Shown here: positions 41,794 to 50,856 of the stretch, piece by piece
Numbering within the stretch: the stretch's first letter is position 1
Layout of the letters: each line of letters opens with the position of its first letter
DNA from: Streptomyces rhizosphaerihabitans
GTDB lineage: Bacteria > Actinomycetota > Actinomycetes > Streptomycetales > Streptomycetaceae
DNA length: 64,000 bases
NCBI RefSeq assembly: GCF_025399795.1
Contig: NZ_JAODTZ010000031.1
Span: 57,728-121,727 of the forward strand
Direction: 5' to 3'
Made by a program: the position numbers and the translations under genes
Notes under the pieces: generated by a model
What the model saw: the letters and a program-made list of their open reading frames with translations, nothing else
Told to the model about the DNA's origin: nothing
The model's database searches: none

Positions 41794-42063
41794 GTAGCGC
41801 CTTCCCGAGAGTCTCGCCCGCGCTGTTGGCTGCGGCCTTCTCGCTGGTCCGGTCGCCGCCCTGCGTCGGGCAGGGGTTTGGATGTTTATGCGGACCAAAC
41901 CCTACTGGACGCTATTTGGGGTCGCGCGGGGAGGGTGCCCAACGCGCCGCCCGACTCCCCGAAGGAGTGCTGTTTCGCCGACAAGGCGATGTCAGAGCAC
42001 CTGGAATGCCCCAGTCCGGATGGCTTCTGACGCCCCCTTGGGAGCACGGGCTAGCGTGGTGGC

Positions 42064-43446
42064 GTGTCCTACTTCGACGCCGCGTCCGCGGCTCCGCTGC
42101 ACCCCGTCGCCCGACAGGCCCTGCAGGCCTCCCTCGACGAGGGCTGGGCCGATCCGGCCCGTCTCTACCGTGAGGGCAGACGGGCCCGGCTGCTCCTCGA
42201 CGCGGCACGCGAGGCGGCGGCCGACGCGGTGGGCTGCCGCCCCGACGAACTGGCCTTCACCGCCTCCGGCACCCGAGCGGTGCACTCCGGGATCGAGGGC
42301 GCCCTCGCGGGCCGGCGGCGCGTTGGACACCACCTGATCGTGTCAGCCGTCGAACACTCGTCGGTACTCCATTCGGCAGACGCCCACGAGGCGTCGGGCG
42401 GTGCGGTGACCCGGGTTCAGGTCGACCGCGCGGGCAGGGTGTCCCCTTCTTCCTACGCCGCCGCTCTGCGCCCCGACACCGCGCTCGCCTGCCTCCAGTC
42501 CGCCAACCACGAGGTGGGCACGGAGCAACCCGTGGCCGAGGTGGCACAGATGTGCCGGGAGGCGGGGGTGCCCCTTCTGGTGGACGCGGCGCAGTCACTG
42601 GGCTGGGAGCGGGTGGCGGGCGACTGGTCCCTGCTGACGGCAAGTGCCCACAAATGGGGCGGCCCTTCGGGCGTCGGACTGCTCGTCGTACGCAAAGGGG
42701 TGCGGTTCGCGCCCCAAGGGCCCGCGGACGAGCGGGAGTCGGGGCGGGCGGCGGGGTTCGAGAACATCCCGGCGATCGTCGCCGCGGCGGCCTCGCTGCG
42801 CGCCGTCCGCGCGGAGGCGGCCGGGGAGGCGGTACGGCTGCGTGAACTGACGGACCGGATCCGCGCGCGGGTGCCCGCCCTGGTGCCGGATGTCGAGGTG
42901 GTCGGCGACGCGGTCCGCCGGCTCCCGGGGATCGTCACCTTCTCCTGTCTCTATGTCGACGGAGAGACCCTGCTCCACGAACTGGACCGCTCGGGCTTCT
43001 CGGTCTCCTCGGGCTCGTCCTGCACGAGCAGTACCCTCACCCCCAGCCATGTCCTGAAGGCCATGGGTGTCCTGAGCGAGGGCAATGTGCGGGTGTCGCT
43101 GCCGCCCGGCACCCCGGAGGAGGACGTCGACCGCTTCCTGTCGGTCCTCCCGGCCGTGGTCTCGGGGGTCCGCGAGAAGCTGGGGGCGCCGGCGACGGTG
43201 ACGAAGGTCCCCGCCCTGGTCGACTCGCTGGTGGTCGACGCGCTGGGCAGGCGCTGCCCGATCCCCGTCATCGAGCTGGCCAAGGTCATCGGGGACGTGC
43301 CGGTCGGCGGCACGGTCCGGGTCCTGTCCGACGACGAGGCGGCCCGCCTCGACATCCCCGCGTGGTGCGAGATGCGGGGCCAGGAGTACGTCGGGGAGGA
43401 GTCGGCGGAGCACGGCTCGGCGTATGTCGTCCGCCGGCTGTCCTAA
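42064..43446 (+). CDS. Cysteine desulfurase fused to a TusA-like sulfur carrier
   Basis: 460 residues. Residues 1-370 are a class V desulfurase: YFDAASAAPLHP opening, VSAVEHSSVLH, QSANHEVGTEQP, VDAAQSLGWERV, PLP Lys in ASAHKWGG and the loop Cys in SSGSSCTSSTLTP. After a short linker, residues 385-460 form a TusA/SirA domain with the CPIP motif in DALGRRCPIPVIELAK. The fusion would let persulfide pass from the desulfurase Cys to the carrier Cys in one chain, for Fe-S, tRNA thiolation or cofactor sulfur. Divergent from ctaC. Start GTG at 42064, weak ribosome site. Confidence 0.93.
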   Translation: MSYFDAASAAPLHPVARQALQASLDEGWADPARLYREGRRARLLLDAAREAAADAVGCRPDELAFTASGTRAVHSGIEGALAGRRRVGHHLIVSAVEHSSVLHSADAHEASGGAVTRVQVDRAGRVSPSSYAAALRPDTALACLQSANHEVGTEQPVAEVAQMCREAGVPLLVDAAQSLGWERVAGDWSLLTASAHKWGGPSGVGLLVVRKGVRFAPQGPADERESGRAAGFENIPAIVAAAASLRAVRAEAAGEAVRLRELTDRIRARVPALVPDVEVVGDAVRRLPGIVTFSCLYVDGETLLHELDRSGFSVSSGSSCTSSTLTPSHVLKAMGVLSEGNVRVSLPPGTPEEDVDRFLSVLPAVVSGVREKLGAPATVTKVPALVDSLVVDALGRRCPIPVIELAKVIGDVPVGGTVRVLSDDEAARLDIPAWCEMRGQEYVGEESAEHGSAYVVRRLS

Positions 43447-43533
43447 GGGCTGTCCGACCATTTCCGCCGGGCCCGCGAGCCCGGCCGGGACATCCGCCGG
43501 GGCGGGGCGGGCTCCTGCCTCCGCCCGGGCGAG

Positions 43534-43570
43534 CCGGGCCCGGACCTCCGTCCGACGGAGGCGGGCCCGG
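43534..43570. terminator. Bidirectional terminator between desulfurase and PfkB genes
   Basis: CCGGGCCCG (43534-43542) pairs with CGGGCCCGG (43562-43570) and CCTCCGTC (43545-43552) with GACGGAGG (43554-43561), with a 2-nt bulge. It lies between two convergent genes. Confidence 0.75.
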
Positions 43571-43578
43571 ACCTTTGC

Positions 43579-44553
43579 CTAGGAGAGGTGTGCCCGTACC
43601 TCGGTGGCGGCCTCGTGGCCGTACGCCTTGGTGAAGCGGTCCATGAAGTGGGCGCGGCTCAGCTGGTACTCCTGGGTGCCGACCGTCTCGATGACCAGGG
43701 TGGCGAGCATGCAGCCGACCTGGGCGGCGCGCTCCAGGGAGACGCCCCAGGCGAGACCGGAGAGGAAACCGGCGCGGAACGCGTCACCGACGCCGGTCGG
43801 GTCCGCCTTGAGCTCCTCCTCGGGGCAGCCGACCTCGATCGGGTCGTCGCCGACGCGCTCGACACGGACACCGCGCGAGCCGAGGGTGGTCACCCGGTGG
43901 CCGACCTTGGAGAGGATCTCCTCGTCGGTCCAGCCCGTCTTGGACTCGATGAGCCCCTTCTCGTACTCGTTCGAGAAGAGGAACGTCGCGCCGTCCAGCA
44001 GGACCCGGATCTCGTCGCCGTTCATGCGCGCGATCTGCTGTGAGAAGTCGGCGGCGAACGGGATCGCGCGCGAGCGGCACTCCTCGGTGTGGCGGAGCAT
44101 CCCCTCGGGGTCGTCCGCGCCGATCAGGACGAGGTCGAGACCGCCGACCCGGTCCGCGACGGCCTTGAGCTCGATGAGGCGGGCCTCGCTCATCGCGCCC
44201 GTGTAGAAGGAGCCGATCTGGTTGTGGTCGGCGTCCGTGGTGCACACGAAGCGCGCGGTGTGCAGCACCTCGGAGATGCGCACGGAGGCGGTGTCGACGC
44301 CGTGCCGGTCCAGCCAGGCGCGGTACTCGTCGAAGTCGGAGCCCGCCGCCCCGACAAGGATCGGACGGGTGCCGAGCTGGCCCATGCCGAATGCGATGTT
44401 CGCACCGACCCCGCCCCGGCGGACATCGAGGTTGTCGACCAGGAAGGAGAGGGAGACCGTGTGCAGCTGATCGGCGACCAGCTGATCGGCGAAACGGCCG
44501 GGAAAGGTCATGAGGTGGTCGGTGGCGATGGAGCCGGTGACTGCGATACGCAC
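43579..44553 (-). CDS. PfkB/ribokinase-family sugar or nucleoside kinase
   Basis: 324 residues. Opens with VTGSIATDHLMTFPG, has RRGGVGANIAFGMGQLG for substrate binding and the C-terminal signature DPTGVGDAFRAGFL with the catalytic Asp. It is most like the mycobacterial CbhK/adenosine-kinase group (Rv2202c), which sits in the same neighbourhood, so adenosine kinase is a leading possibility; sugar kinase cannot be excluded. Confidence 0.88.
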   Translation of the reverse strand: MRIAVTGSIATDHLMTFPGRFADQLVADQLHTVSLSFLVDNLDVRRGGVGANIAFGMGQLGTRPILVGAAGSDFDEYRAWLDRHGVDTASVRISEVLHTARFVCTTDADHNQIGSFYTGAMSEARLIELKAVADRVGGLDLVLIGADDPEGMLRHTEECRSRAIPFAADFSQQIARMNGDEIRVLLDGATFLFSNEYEKGLIESKTGWTDEEILSKVGHRVTTLGSRGVRVERVGDDPIEVGCPEEELKADPTGVGDAFRAGFLSGLAWGVSLERAAQVGCMLATLVIETVGTQEYQLSRAHFMDRFTKAYGHEAATEVRAHLS

Positions 44554-44687
44554 GGCTAGGACACGCTCCTGCGAGGGGAGGGGGATTGACAGTTAACGCT
44601 ACCGGGTCCGCACACGACCCCTGAAGGGCCAAAACTACCCGATAGTAGATCTTTCTTCGTGACGGCAACGGTGCATACGGTTCCGGT

Positions 44688-44909
44688 ATGACGAACCTCA
44701 AGGTCCATGACACCGCTCCGCTCGGCCCGGTCAGTGACCTGGAAGGCGATCTGGCCTCGCTGCGCGGCGACTGTGCCCGGATGGCCGGCCACTGGGCGGC
44801 TCCCGCACCGGTCCCTCCCCTCCACGTCTCCCTCTCCCTCATCCACGGGGTGACCGTTCCGCCCACCTCGGCACGGCTGCTGGACGCGATGTCCGAATAC
44901 GGCGACTGA
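44688..44909 (+). CDS. Small hypothetical protein
   Basis: 73 residues, no hydrophobic segment, Leu/Ala/Pro-rich, with a charged helix (LEGDLASLRGDCARM) in the middle. Not recognised. Coding is supported by GC3 bias and by TACGGT 6 bp before the ATG, a -10 position typical of leaderless genes. Divergent from the PfkB kinase. Confidence 0.62.
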   Translation: MTNLKVHDTAPLGPVSDLEGDLASLRGDCARMAGHWAAPAPVPPLHVSLSLIHGVTVPPTSARLLDAMSEYGD

Positions 44910-45119
44910 CCGGCGGCGGCCCGAGCGGTGCCGCCGTACGGGTGAGAGCCCCGGCGGCGCCGAACGGGTGAAGACGGAGCGCGCCCGCAGGGAACCGTGC
45001 GCTCCCCCGCTGCGTCCCATCGCTGTCCCCCGTAAAGGGGATGCACCATACGACCCTGGAGAGCCCGTCATTGACAGGGCCGGGTCATGGGACAGCAGTG
45101 GAGCCGAAGGAGCGATGCG

Positions 45120-47369
45120 GTGAGCACCGAGCGACCCGACAACGACGCGACCGATCCCGTCGAGGGTCACGCCGAGGGTCCCGTCGAGGGCGCCGTCGCG
45201 GGTCCCGCCGGAGATGCCGTCACGGGTCCCGCCGGGGACGCGGCCGACGGGTCTGTCGGCAGTCCCGCCGAGGGCACCACCGACGGGACCACCGCGGGTT
45301 CCCGCGAGGGGTCCGGCGAGGGTTCCGGCGAGCGTTCCCCCGAGGGGACGATCGAGGGGACGGTCGAGGGGCCCGGCGAAGCACCCGCGGAGGGGACGGC
45401 CGACGGTCCTGCAGGGGACGAAGCCGAAGGCCGTGCAGAGGGTCCGGGTCCCGACTCGGGTTCCGGCACAGACGCCGACGGGGGTTCCGCCGAAGGCCCC
45501 GGCGAAGACGCCGACGCGGGTTCCTCCACGGGTACGGGCGAAGGCGTCGCCCAGGGCGTCGGCGCGGGTTCCGGCGAGGGCGATGTCGAAAGTCGTGTGT
45601 CGGGTCCCGGCGAGGCTTCCGGCGAGGACCCTGGCGAGAGTGACGCCACGAGTCCCGCCGCGGGTCCGGGCCAAGCGGCCGCCGCCGGGAGTCCCCTCGA
45701 AGACGGCGTCGCCGGGAGTCCCGCCGCGGACGCCACCGAAGGCACTGCCGAAGGGCACGCCAAGGGTTCCGTCGTGGGCAGCCCCTCGGAGGGCTCCCTC
45801 GACGAGCACGCCGACGGCTCCCTCGGAGGCCCCCTCTCGGGGATCGTCGGAGGTCCCGTCGAGGGTGCCGGAGCGGGTGGGGTGCGCCGGCGGCACACCC
45901 CGGCGGTCGTCGCCTCGGTCGTCGCCGCCGTGCTGCTCGTGGGAGGCGGCGGCGCGTACTTCGCCGCGACCGCGTCCGGGGGCGGCCATTCCGGTACGCC
46001 CGGTGCCGACGGCACTCCCCCGCGGCTCGCCCTCGACGGCTTCGCCGCGAGCACCGGGGCCACGGGCGGTACCGCCGGCATCGCGCCCGGCGAGCCCAAC
46101 CCCTACGGCGCGACCTACCGCGCGGACGGCGCACTCCCCACGGGACCGGGCTCGGCGCACGTCCAGTGGGCCGAGGGCACGGTGACCCGGGCCGAGGTGG
46201 CCCGGCTCGCGAAAGCCCTGGACCTGGCGGGCACACCCCGGCTCGTCGGGGACGCCTGGACGGTCGGCACCGCCGGGGACGGCGCGGAACCGAACCTGCG
46301 GGTGAACGCGAACGCCCCGGGTACCTGGACCTTCAGCTCCGCCATCCCGGGGACCGACAACTGCGCCAAGGGCAAGATGTGCCGGCCCGTCGGCTCCGGC
46401 TCCCCCGCCGGGACGGGGCCGGGCCCGGTGAGCAAGGCCGCGGCCGAGAAGGCGGCGGTGCCCGTGCTGAAGGCGGCGGGCCAGGACGACGCGAAGCTGG
46501 ACGCGAGCCAACTCATGGGCGGCGTACGGGTGGTGAACGCCGACCCGGTGCTGGGCGGACTGCCCACGTACGGGTGGACGACCGGCCTCCAGATCAACGG
46601 GGAGGGTCATGTCATCGGCGGCAGCGGCCAGTTGAAGACGCCGGTGGAGGGAGACGCGTACCCGGTCGTCGGCGCGCGGAAGACGCTGGACCTGATGAAC
46701 GGGTCGGCGTCGGCAACGGGCGACCGGCGCATGGGCATCGGCGGCTGCGCCAGCCCCGTACCGCTCAAGGACCGGGACGAGATGCCGTGCGAGCACTCGT
46801 CCGCGGCACTGAAGCCGGCGTCGGTGACCGTCGAGAAGGCCACCTTCGGACTGGCGGCGTACCGCGCGAACGGGCGCCAGGCACTGGTGCCGTCCTGGCT
46901 GTTCGAGGTGCGGTCACCGGGCGCGGACGACACCTACACCGTGACGCATCCGGCGGTCGACCCCGAGTTCCTGGGCTCAACGGCCTCGCCGACATCGTCG
47001 GCGCAGCCGACCACGGCTCCGACCGCGCCGCCGGACGAGCCCTCCTCGCCGGCTGCCACCCGTGACGTCGACGTCCAGGGCTACACGGCGCACGGCAAGG
47101 ACCTGACGGTCGTCTTCACCGGCGGGGTGTGCGCCGACTACACGGCGTCGGCGAGCGAGAGCTCCGGCAAGGTCACCGTCACCGTGACGGAGAAGCCCTG
47201 GAAGAACAGGATCTGCATCATGATCGCCAAGATCTACGAGAAGACGGTGCGCCTGGACGAGCCGCTCGGCGACCGCACGGTCGTGGGGACGGACGGCAAG
47301 GCGGTCCACCACGGGAGTTCCGGCATCCCCGAGACGTCCGGAGCGATGTCGCCGGGCGCCGGTAGGTAG
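45120..47369 (+). CDS. Large single-pass membrane protein with long Gly/Glu-rich repeat region
   Basis: 749 residues, not a recognised family. Residues 1-258 are a low-complexity cytoplasmic region built from degenerate VEG-, GEG- and GS-type units, strongly acidic and predicted disordered. One membrane helix follows (about 260-284), then about 465 extracytoplasmic residues with Cys pairs (CAKGKMC; CASPVPLKDRDEMPC; a third pair near the C-terminus) suggesting disulfides, interrupted by a Ser/Thr/Pro-rich linker (about 620-645). GAAGGAG precedes the GTG at 45120. It occupies the place of Rv2203 in the mycobacterial order. Repeats make alternative frames look open. Confidence 0.87.
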   Translation: MSTERPDNDATDPVEGHAEGPVEGAVAGPAGDAVTGPAGDAADGSVGSPAEGTTDGTTAGSREGSGEGSGERSPEGTIEGTVEGPGEAPAEGTADGPAGDEAEGRAEGPGPDSGSGTDADGGSAEGPGEDADAGSSTGTGEGVAQGVGAGSGEGDVESRVSGPGEASGEDPGESDATSPAAGPGQAAAAGSPLEDGVAGSPAADATEGTAEGHAKGSVVGSPSEGSLDEHADGSLGGPLSGIVGGPVEGAGAGGVRRRHTPAVVASVVAAVLLVGGGGAYFAATASGGGHSGTPGADGTPPRLALDGFAASTGATGGTAGIAPGEPNPYGATYRADGALPTGPGSAHVQWAEGTVTRAEVARLAKALDLAGTPRLVGDAWTVGTAGDGAEPNLRVNANAPGTWTFSSAIPGTDNCAKGKMCRPVGSGSPAGTGPGPVSKAAAEKAAVPVLKAAGQDDAKLDASQLMGGVRVVNADPVLGGLPTYGWTTGLQINGEGHVIGGSGQLKTPVEGDAYPVVGARKTLDLMNGSASATGDRRMGIGGCASPVPLKDRDEMPCEHSSAALKPASVTVEKATFGLAAYRANGRQALVPSWLFEVRSPGADDTYTVTHPAVDPEFLGSTASPTSSAQPTTAPTAPPDEPSSPAATRDVDVQGYTAHGKDLTVVFTGGVCADYTASASESSGKVTVTVTEKPWKNRICIMIAKIYEKTVRLDEPLGDRTVVGTDGKAVHHGSSGIPETSGAMSPGAGR

Positions 47370-47391
47370 CGGCCGCCCGGTCCCGGACACG

Positions 47392-47430
47392 CGAAGGCGG
47401 CGTCCCCCTCGGAGGGGGACGCCGCCTTCG
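47392..47430 (+). terminator. Terminator of the large membrane protein gene
   Basis: An 18-bp perfect stem (47392-47409 with 47413-47430) and CGG loop, 22 bp after the stop codon. Confidence 0.93.
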
Positions 47431-47514
47431 TCCGTACTCGGCGTGTACGCGCGCGCTCGACCGGAGCCGTGAGCCGCGGGCTCGGCTCAGTGGCAGTCGG
47501 GGCCGGCTGAACAC

Positions 47515-47537
47515 GGGCCCGGAATGATCTCGGGCCC
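47515..47537 (-). terminator. Possible erpA terminator
   Basis: GGGCCCG (47515-47521) pairs with CGGGCCC (47531-47537) around 9 nt, 13 bp beyond the erpA stop. Short stem, so tentative. Confidence 0.5.
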
Positions 47538-47550
47538 CGCCGGTCCGGGA

Positions 47551-47907
47551 CTAGCTGAAGGAGTCGCCGCAGGCGCAGGAGCCCGTCGCGTTCGGGTTGT
47601 CGATCGTGAAGCCCTGCTTCTCGATGGTGTCCACGAAGTCGATCGAGGCGCCGCCCAGGTACGGGGCGCTCATGCGGTCGGTGACGACCTTCACACCGTC
47701 GAAGTCCTTGAGGACATCGCCGTCGAGCGAGCGCTCGTCGAAGAAGAGCTGATACCGCAGGCCGGAGCAGCCGCCGGGCTGAACGGCGACGCGCAGTGCC
47801 AGATCCTCGCGGCCTTCCTGGTCGAGCAGGGCCTTGACCTTGGCCGCGGCGGCGTCGGACAGGATGATGCCGTCGCTCACGGTGGTGGTCTCGTCCGATA
47901 CGGACAT
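47551..47907 (-). CDS. erpA: ErpA/HesB-type iron-sulfur cluster insertion protein
   Basis: 118 residues of the A-type carrier family. The three cluster ligands are present: Cys in QPGGCSGLRY and the pair in GSCACGDSF. It delivers Fe-S clusters to apo-enzymes. GGGAGAG precedes the ATG. It is divergent from nadA, whose product needs a [4Fe-4S] cluster, and five kilobases from the desulfurase-TusA gene; Rv2204c is the mycobacterial counterpart. Confidence 0.94.
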   Translation of the reverse strand: MSVSDETTTVSDGIILSDAAAAKVKALLDQEGREDLALRVAVQPGGCSGLRYQLFFDERSLDGDVLKDFDGVKVVTDRMSAPYLGGASIDFVDTIEKQGFTIDNPNATGSCACGDSFS

Positions 47908-48246
47908 CTGCTTCTCTCCCGGGTTGTACGGAGACTGCTTGCCGCTGGTTGCAACCGGCGGGGCCGCGGATTCATTCCGGGGCCGAGCTCATGTCTTGTG
48001 CCTTCTCTCTTCATGCTCGCACATACGCCCGCGCACGAACACCGACCTGTGGACAACCCCACGGACACCTGAGTGTCACCCGCCGGAGCGGCGACCGGGA
48101 TTCACGTCACATGGACGCTATGGCCATCGTCAACGTGACGTGAAGCGGTTATGATAGATAGCGTCAATTCGACGAAAAGGCATCGTTCCGCCGGGCCCGC
48201 TCCCTTACGAGCCCGGCGAGCCGCAGAAACAGAAAGGGTGCGTGTC
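47908..48246. other. Divergent erpA-nadA promoter region
   Basis: 339 bp without a gene. Toward nadA a TATGAT -10 lies at 48150-48155 in an unusually AT-rich patch (TTATGATAGATAG), with GTGACG and TCGTCA upstream as poor -35 candidates; about 90 bp of leader follow. Nothing riboswitch-like was recognised. Confidence 0.5.
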
Positions 48247-49431
48247 GTGACCACCGCCCAGACCCAGGACCTCGACGTACAGCCGACGCCCCTCGCCCTG
48301 CTGCTGCTCGGCCGCCAGGCCGACCCGAAGAGCGAGCGGGGCGTCGAGTGCCCCGGCGACCTGCCCTCGCCGTCCGACCCGGACCTGGTCGAGCGCGCAC
48401 GCGTGGCCAAGGAGAAGCTCGGCGACAAGGTCTTCGTGCTCGGCCACCACTACCAGCGCGACGAGGTCATCCAGTTCGCGGACGTCACGGGTGACTCCTT
48501 CAAGCTGGCCCGCGACGCGGCGGCCCGTCCGGAGGCCGAGTACATCGTCTTCTGCGGTGTGCACTTCATGGCGGAGTCCGCCGATATCCTCACGGGCGAC
48601 GCCCAGAAGGTCGTCCTGCCGGACCTCGCAGCCGGCTGCTCGATGGCCGACATGGCCACCGCCGAGCAGGTCGCCGAGTGCTGGGACGTGCTGACCGAGG
48701 CCGGCATAGCCGAGCAGGTCGTGCCCGTCTCGTACATGAACTCGTCCGCGGACATCAAGGCGTTCACCGGCATGCACGGCGGCACGATCTGTACGTCGTC
48801 GAACGCCCAGCGGGCCCTTGAGTGGGCCTTCGAACAGGGTTCGCAGGTGCTGTTCCTGCCCGACCAGCACCTCGGTCGCAACACCGCCGTCCGCGACATG
48901 GGCATGTCCCTGGACGACTGCGTGCTCTACAACCCGCACAAGCCGAACGGCGGGCTGACCACGGAGCAGCTCCGCTCCGCGAAGATGATCCTGTGGCGCG
49001 GCCACTGCTCGGTGCACGGCCGCTTCAGCGTGGACTCGGTGAACGACGTGCGCGAGCGCATCCCCGGCGTCAACGTCCTCGTGCACCCCGAGTGCAAGCA
49101 CGAGGTCGTCGCGGCGGCGGACTACGTCGGCTCCACGGAGTACATCATCAAGGCCCTGGAGGCCGCCCCGGCCGGCTCCAAGTGGGCGATCGGCACGGAG
49201 CTGAACCTCGTACGGCGTCTGGCGAACCGTTTCGCGCCCGAGGGCAAGGAGATCGTCTTCCTCGACAAGACGGTCTGTTTCTGCTCGACGATGAACCGCA
49301 TCGACCTGCCGCACCTGGTATGGACCCTGGAGTCCCTCGCCGAGGGCAACCTCGTCAACCGCATCGAGGTCGACAAGGAGACCGAGGCGTTCGCGAAGCT
49401 GGCGCTGGAGCGGATGCTGGCGCTGCCGTAG
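48247..49431 (+). CDS. nadA: Quinolinate synthase
   Basis: 394 residues. NadA condenses iminoaspartate with dihydroxyacetone phosphate to quinolinate for NAD synthesis, using a [4Fe-4S] cluster. Visible: VLGHHYQRDEVIQFAD, the cluster-ligand Cys in FCGVHFMAES, MNSSADIKAF, WRGHCSVHGRF, HPECKHEVV and the C-terminal KTVCFCSTM. GTG at 48247 has AAAGGG upstream. No nadB or nadC is adjacent, unlike many bacteria. Confidence 0.96.
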   Translation: MTTAQTQDLDVQPTPLALLLLGRQADPKSERGVECPGDLPSPSDPDLVERARVAKEKLGDKVFVLGHHYQRDEVIQFADVTGDSFKLARDAAARPEAEYIVFCGVHFMAESADILTGDAQKVVLPDLAAGCSMADMATAEQVAECWDVLTEAGIAEQVVPVSYMNSSADIKAFTGMHGGTICTSSNAQRALEWAFEQGSQVLFLPDQHLGRNTAVRDMGMSLDDCVLYNPHKPNGGLTTEQLRSAKMILWRGHCSVHGRFSVDSVNDVRERIPGVNVLVHPECKHEVVAAADYVGSTEYIIKALEAAPAGSKWAIGTELNLVRRLANRFAPEGKEIVFLDKTVCFCSTMNRIDLPHLVWTLESLAEGNLVNRIEVDKETEAFAKLALERMLALP

Positions 49432-49456
49432 ACCCGACGACACGACGAAACGACAC

Positions 49457-49488
49457 AGGGGCGCCCCTCATGACCGAGGGGCGCCCCT
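49457..49488. terminator. Bidirectional terminator between nadA and chitinase genes
   Basis: A 13-bp perfect stem (AGGGGCGCCCCTC, 49457-49469, with 49476-49488) around 6 nt. It lies 26 bp after nadA and 20 bp from the chitinase stop, and can serve both. Confidence 0.9.
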
Positions 49489-49507
49489 TGGCGTTGCCGT
49501 CGGGCCG

Positions 49508-50626
49508 TCAGCAGTAGAGGTTGGCTCCCGGCGTGACGCCGAGGATCGACGTGAAGCGCTGGTAGGCGTCCACGCGGCTCTGCACCTGCGCCGGGTTCCT
49601 GCCGTCGCACTCCAGCGAGCCGTTGATGCTGCGGATGGTCTGACCGAAGCCCGCGCTGTTGACCATCGCGTTGTGCGGGGTCATGGAGCCGGGGCCGGAC
49701 TGGGTGTTCCAGTACCACAGGCCGGTCTTCCAGGCCACGGCCGAGTCGTTCTGGACGAGCCAGGGGTTGCCGAGCAGGTCGATGCCGAGCGCGTCACCCG
49801 CGGCCTTGTAGTTGAAGTTCCAGCTGAGCTGGATCGGACCGCGCCCGTAGTACGCCGCCTGGCCGGCCGGGCAGCCGTAGGACTGGCTCCAGTCGCAGTA
49901 GGTGGGGTAGTTGGCGGTGTTCTGCTCCACCACGTAGACGAGTCCGCCGGTCTCGTGGTTGACGTTGGCGAGGAACGCGGCGGCCTCCTGCTTCCTGACC
50001 GTGTCGCTGCCGGTCGTGGTGAAGGCGGGGTAGGCGCCGAGCGCGGCGGTCAGGCCGCTGTACGTGTAGAAGGAGTTCCTGTTCGGGAACATCTGGTTGA
50101 ACTGGGCCTCGGAGACGACGAATCCGCTCGGGGTACCGCCGCCGGCGGCCGGGGCCGTCCACTTCTGGTTGGCGCCGCCGGTGCAGGTCCAGATCTGCAG
50201 CCGGGTGGCGTTGGCCGAGTTGTTCCCGGTGACGTCGGCGCACTTGTCGGCCTGGGGGTTCACGATGTCCCGGGCGGCGGTGACGACCCACTTCTGGTTG
50301 GGGCCGCCGTTGCAGTCCCACAGCTGGAGCTGGGCACCGGAGGCGGTCGAGTTGCCGGTGACGTCCAGACACTTGCCCAGCGCCCGGATCGTGCCGTCCG
50401 CACCGACGTTCCACTGCTGCGCGGCGGTGCCGTTGCAGTCGTAGAGCTGGACCGCGGTGCCGTTGGCGGTGCCCGCGCCGGCCACGTCGACGCACTTGCC
50501 CGCGAGACCGCTGATCTGCCCCGTGGCGGCCGCGGCGGGCGAGGCCGGGAGCACGCTCAGCAGTCCGAGGACAAGGGTGCCGGCCGCGGCGTACGCCGCA
50601 CGCCTCCATCGAATTTGCATGCCCAT
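49508..50626 (-). CDS. Secreted GH19 chitinase with ricin-type lectin domain
   Basis: 372 residues. Signal peptide (about 1-34), a ricin B-type/CBM13 domain (about 38-155) with three QxW repeats (AQQWNVG, NQKWVVT, NQKWTAP), a short linker, then a GH19 catalytic domain (about 168-372) with FLANVNHETGG (catalytic Glu), YYGRGPIQLSWNFNY and a C-terminal Cys. It cleaves chitin outside the cell. The promoter carries a DasR-type palindrome, as in other streptomycete chitinase genes. Confidence 0.95.
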   Translation of the reverse strand: MGMQIRWRRAAYAAAGTLVLGLLSVLPASPAAAATGQISGLAGKCVDVAGAGTANGTAVQLYDCNGTAAQQWNVGADGTIRALGKCLDVTGNSTASGAQLQLWDCNGGPNQKWVVTAARDIVNPQADKCADVTGNNSANATRLQIWTCTGGANQKWTAPAAGGGTPSGFVVSEAQFNQMFPNRNSFYTYSGLTAALGAYPAFTTTGSDTVRKQEAAAFLANVNHETGGLVYVVEQNTANYPTYCDWSQSYGCPAGQAAYYGRGPIQLSWNFNYKAAGDALGIDLLGNPWLVQNDSAVAWKTGLWYWNTQSGPGSMTPHNAMVNSAGFGQTIRSINGSLECDGRNPAQVQSRVDAYQRFTSILGVTPGANLYC

Positions 50627-50695
50627 GTCATACCTTTCGCCGATGTGCGCTCTGGACGTTCTGGTGGGGGGCCGAAAGAGAGGTGTTCATCAGTT

Positions 50696-50742
50696 GTTTT
50701 AAGGCGCAAGCAAAGCCGCGTCAAGACTTTGGTATGGACCAA
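50696..50742 (-). promoter_or_regulatory. Chitinase promoter with DasR-responsive palindrome
   Basis: On the minus strand TTGACG (50724-50719) and TAAAAC (50701-50696) are 17 bp apart. Four bp upstream is TTGGTCCATACCAA (50742-50729), an almost perfect palindrome close to the dre consensus TGGTCTAGACCA bound by the GntR-family repressor DasR, which responds to glucosamine 6-phosphate. This predicts induction by chitin breakdown products. Confidence 0.82.
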
Positions 50743-50801
50743 TTCCGGGTGGCCCTGGTGTGGCCGAAACTCTGGCGCCCCGGGTGTGGCCGAAAAGCGG
50801 C

Positions 50802-50841
50802 GGGCCCCCGCCCCGGCGCGTGAACGCCGGGGCGGGGGCCC
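50802..50841 (-). terminator. Terminator of the RND transporter gene
   Basis: A 17-bp perfect stem (50802-50818 with 50825-50841), 6-nt loop, 16 bp beyond the stop codon. It also shields the chitinase promoter from read-through. Confidence 0.93.
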
Positions 50842-50856
50842 TTTCCTGGAACCGGA

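Noticed and set aside
44556..46796. A 746-codon minus-strand frame and other frames opposite the repeat-rich membrane protein
   Set aside because: The repeat units keep several frames open. Only the frame from 45120 has a ribosome site, a membrane helix and continues into a non-repetitive domain.
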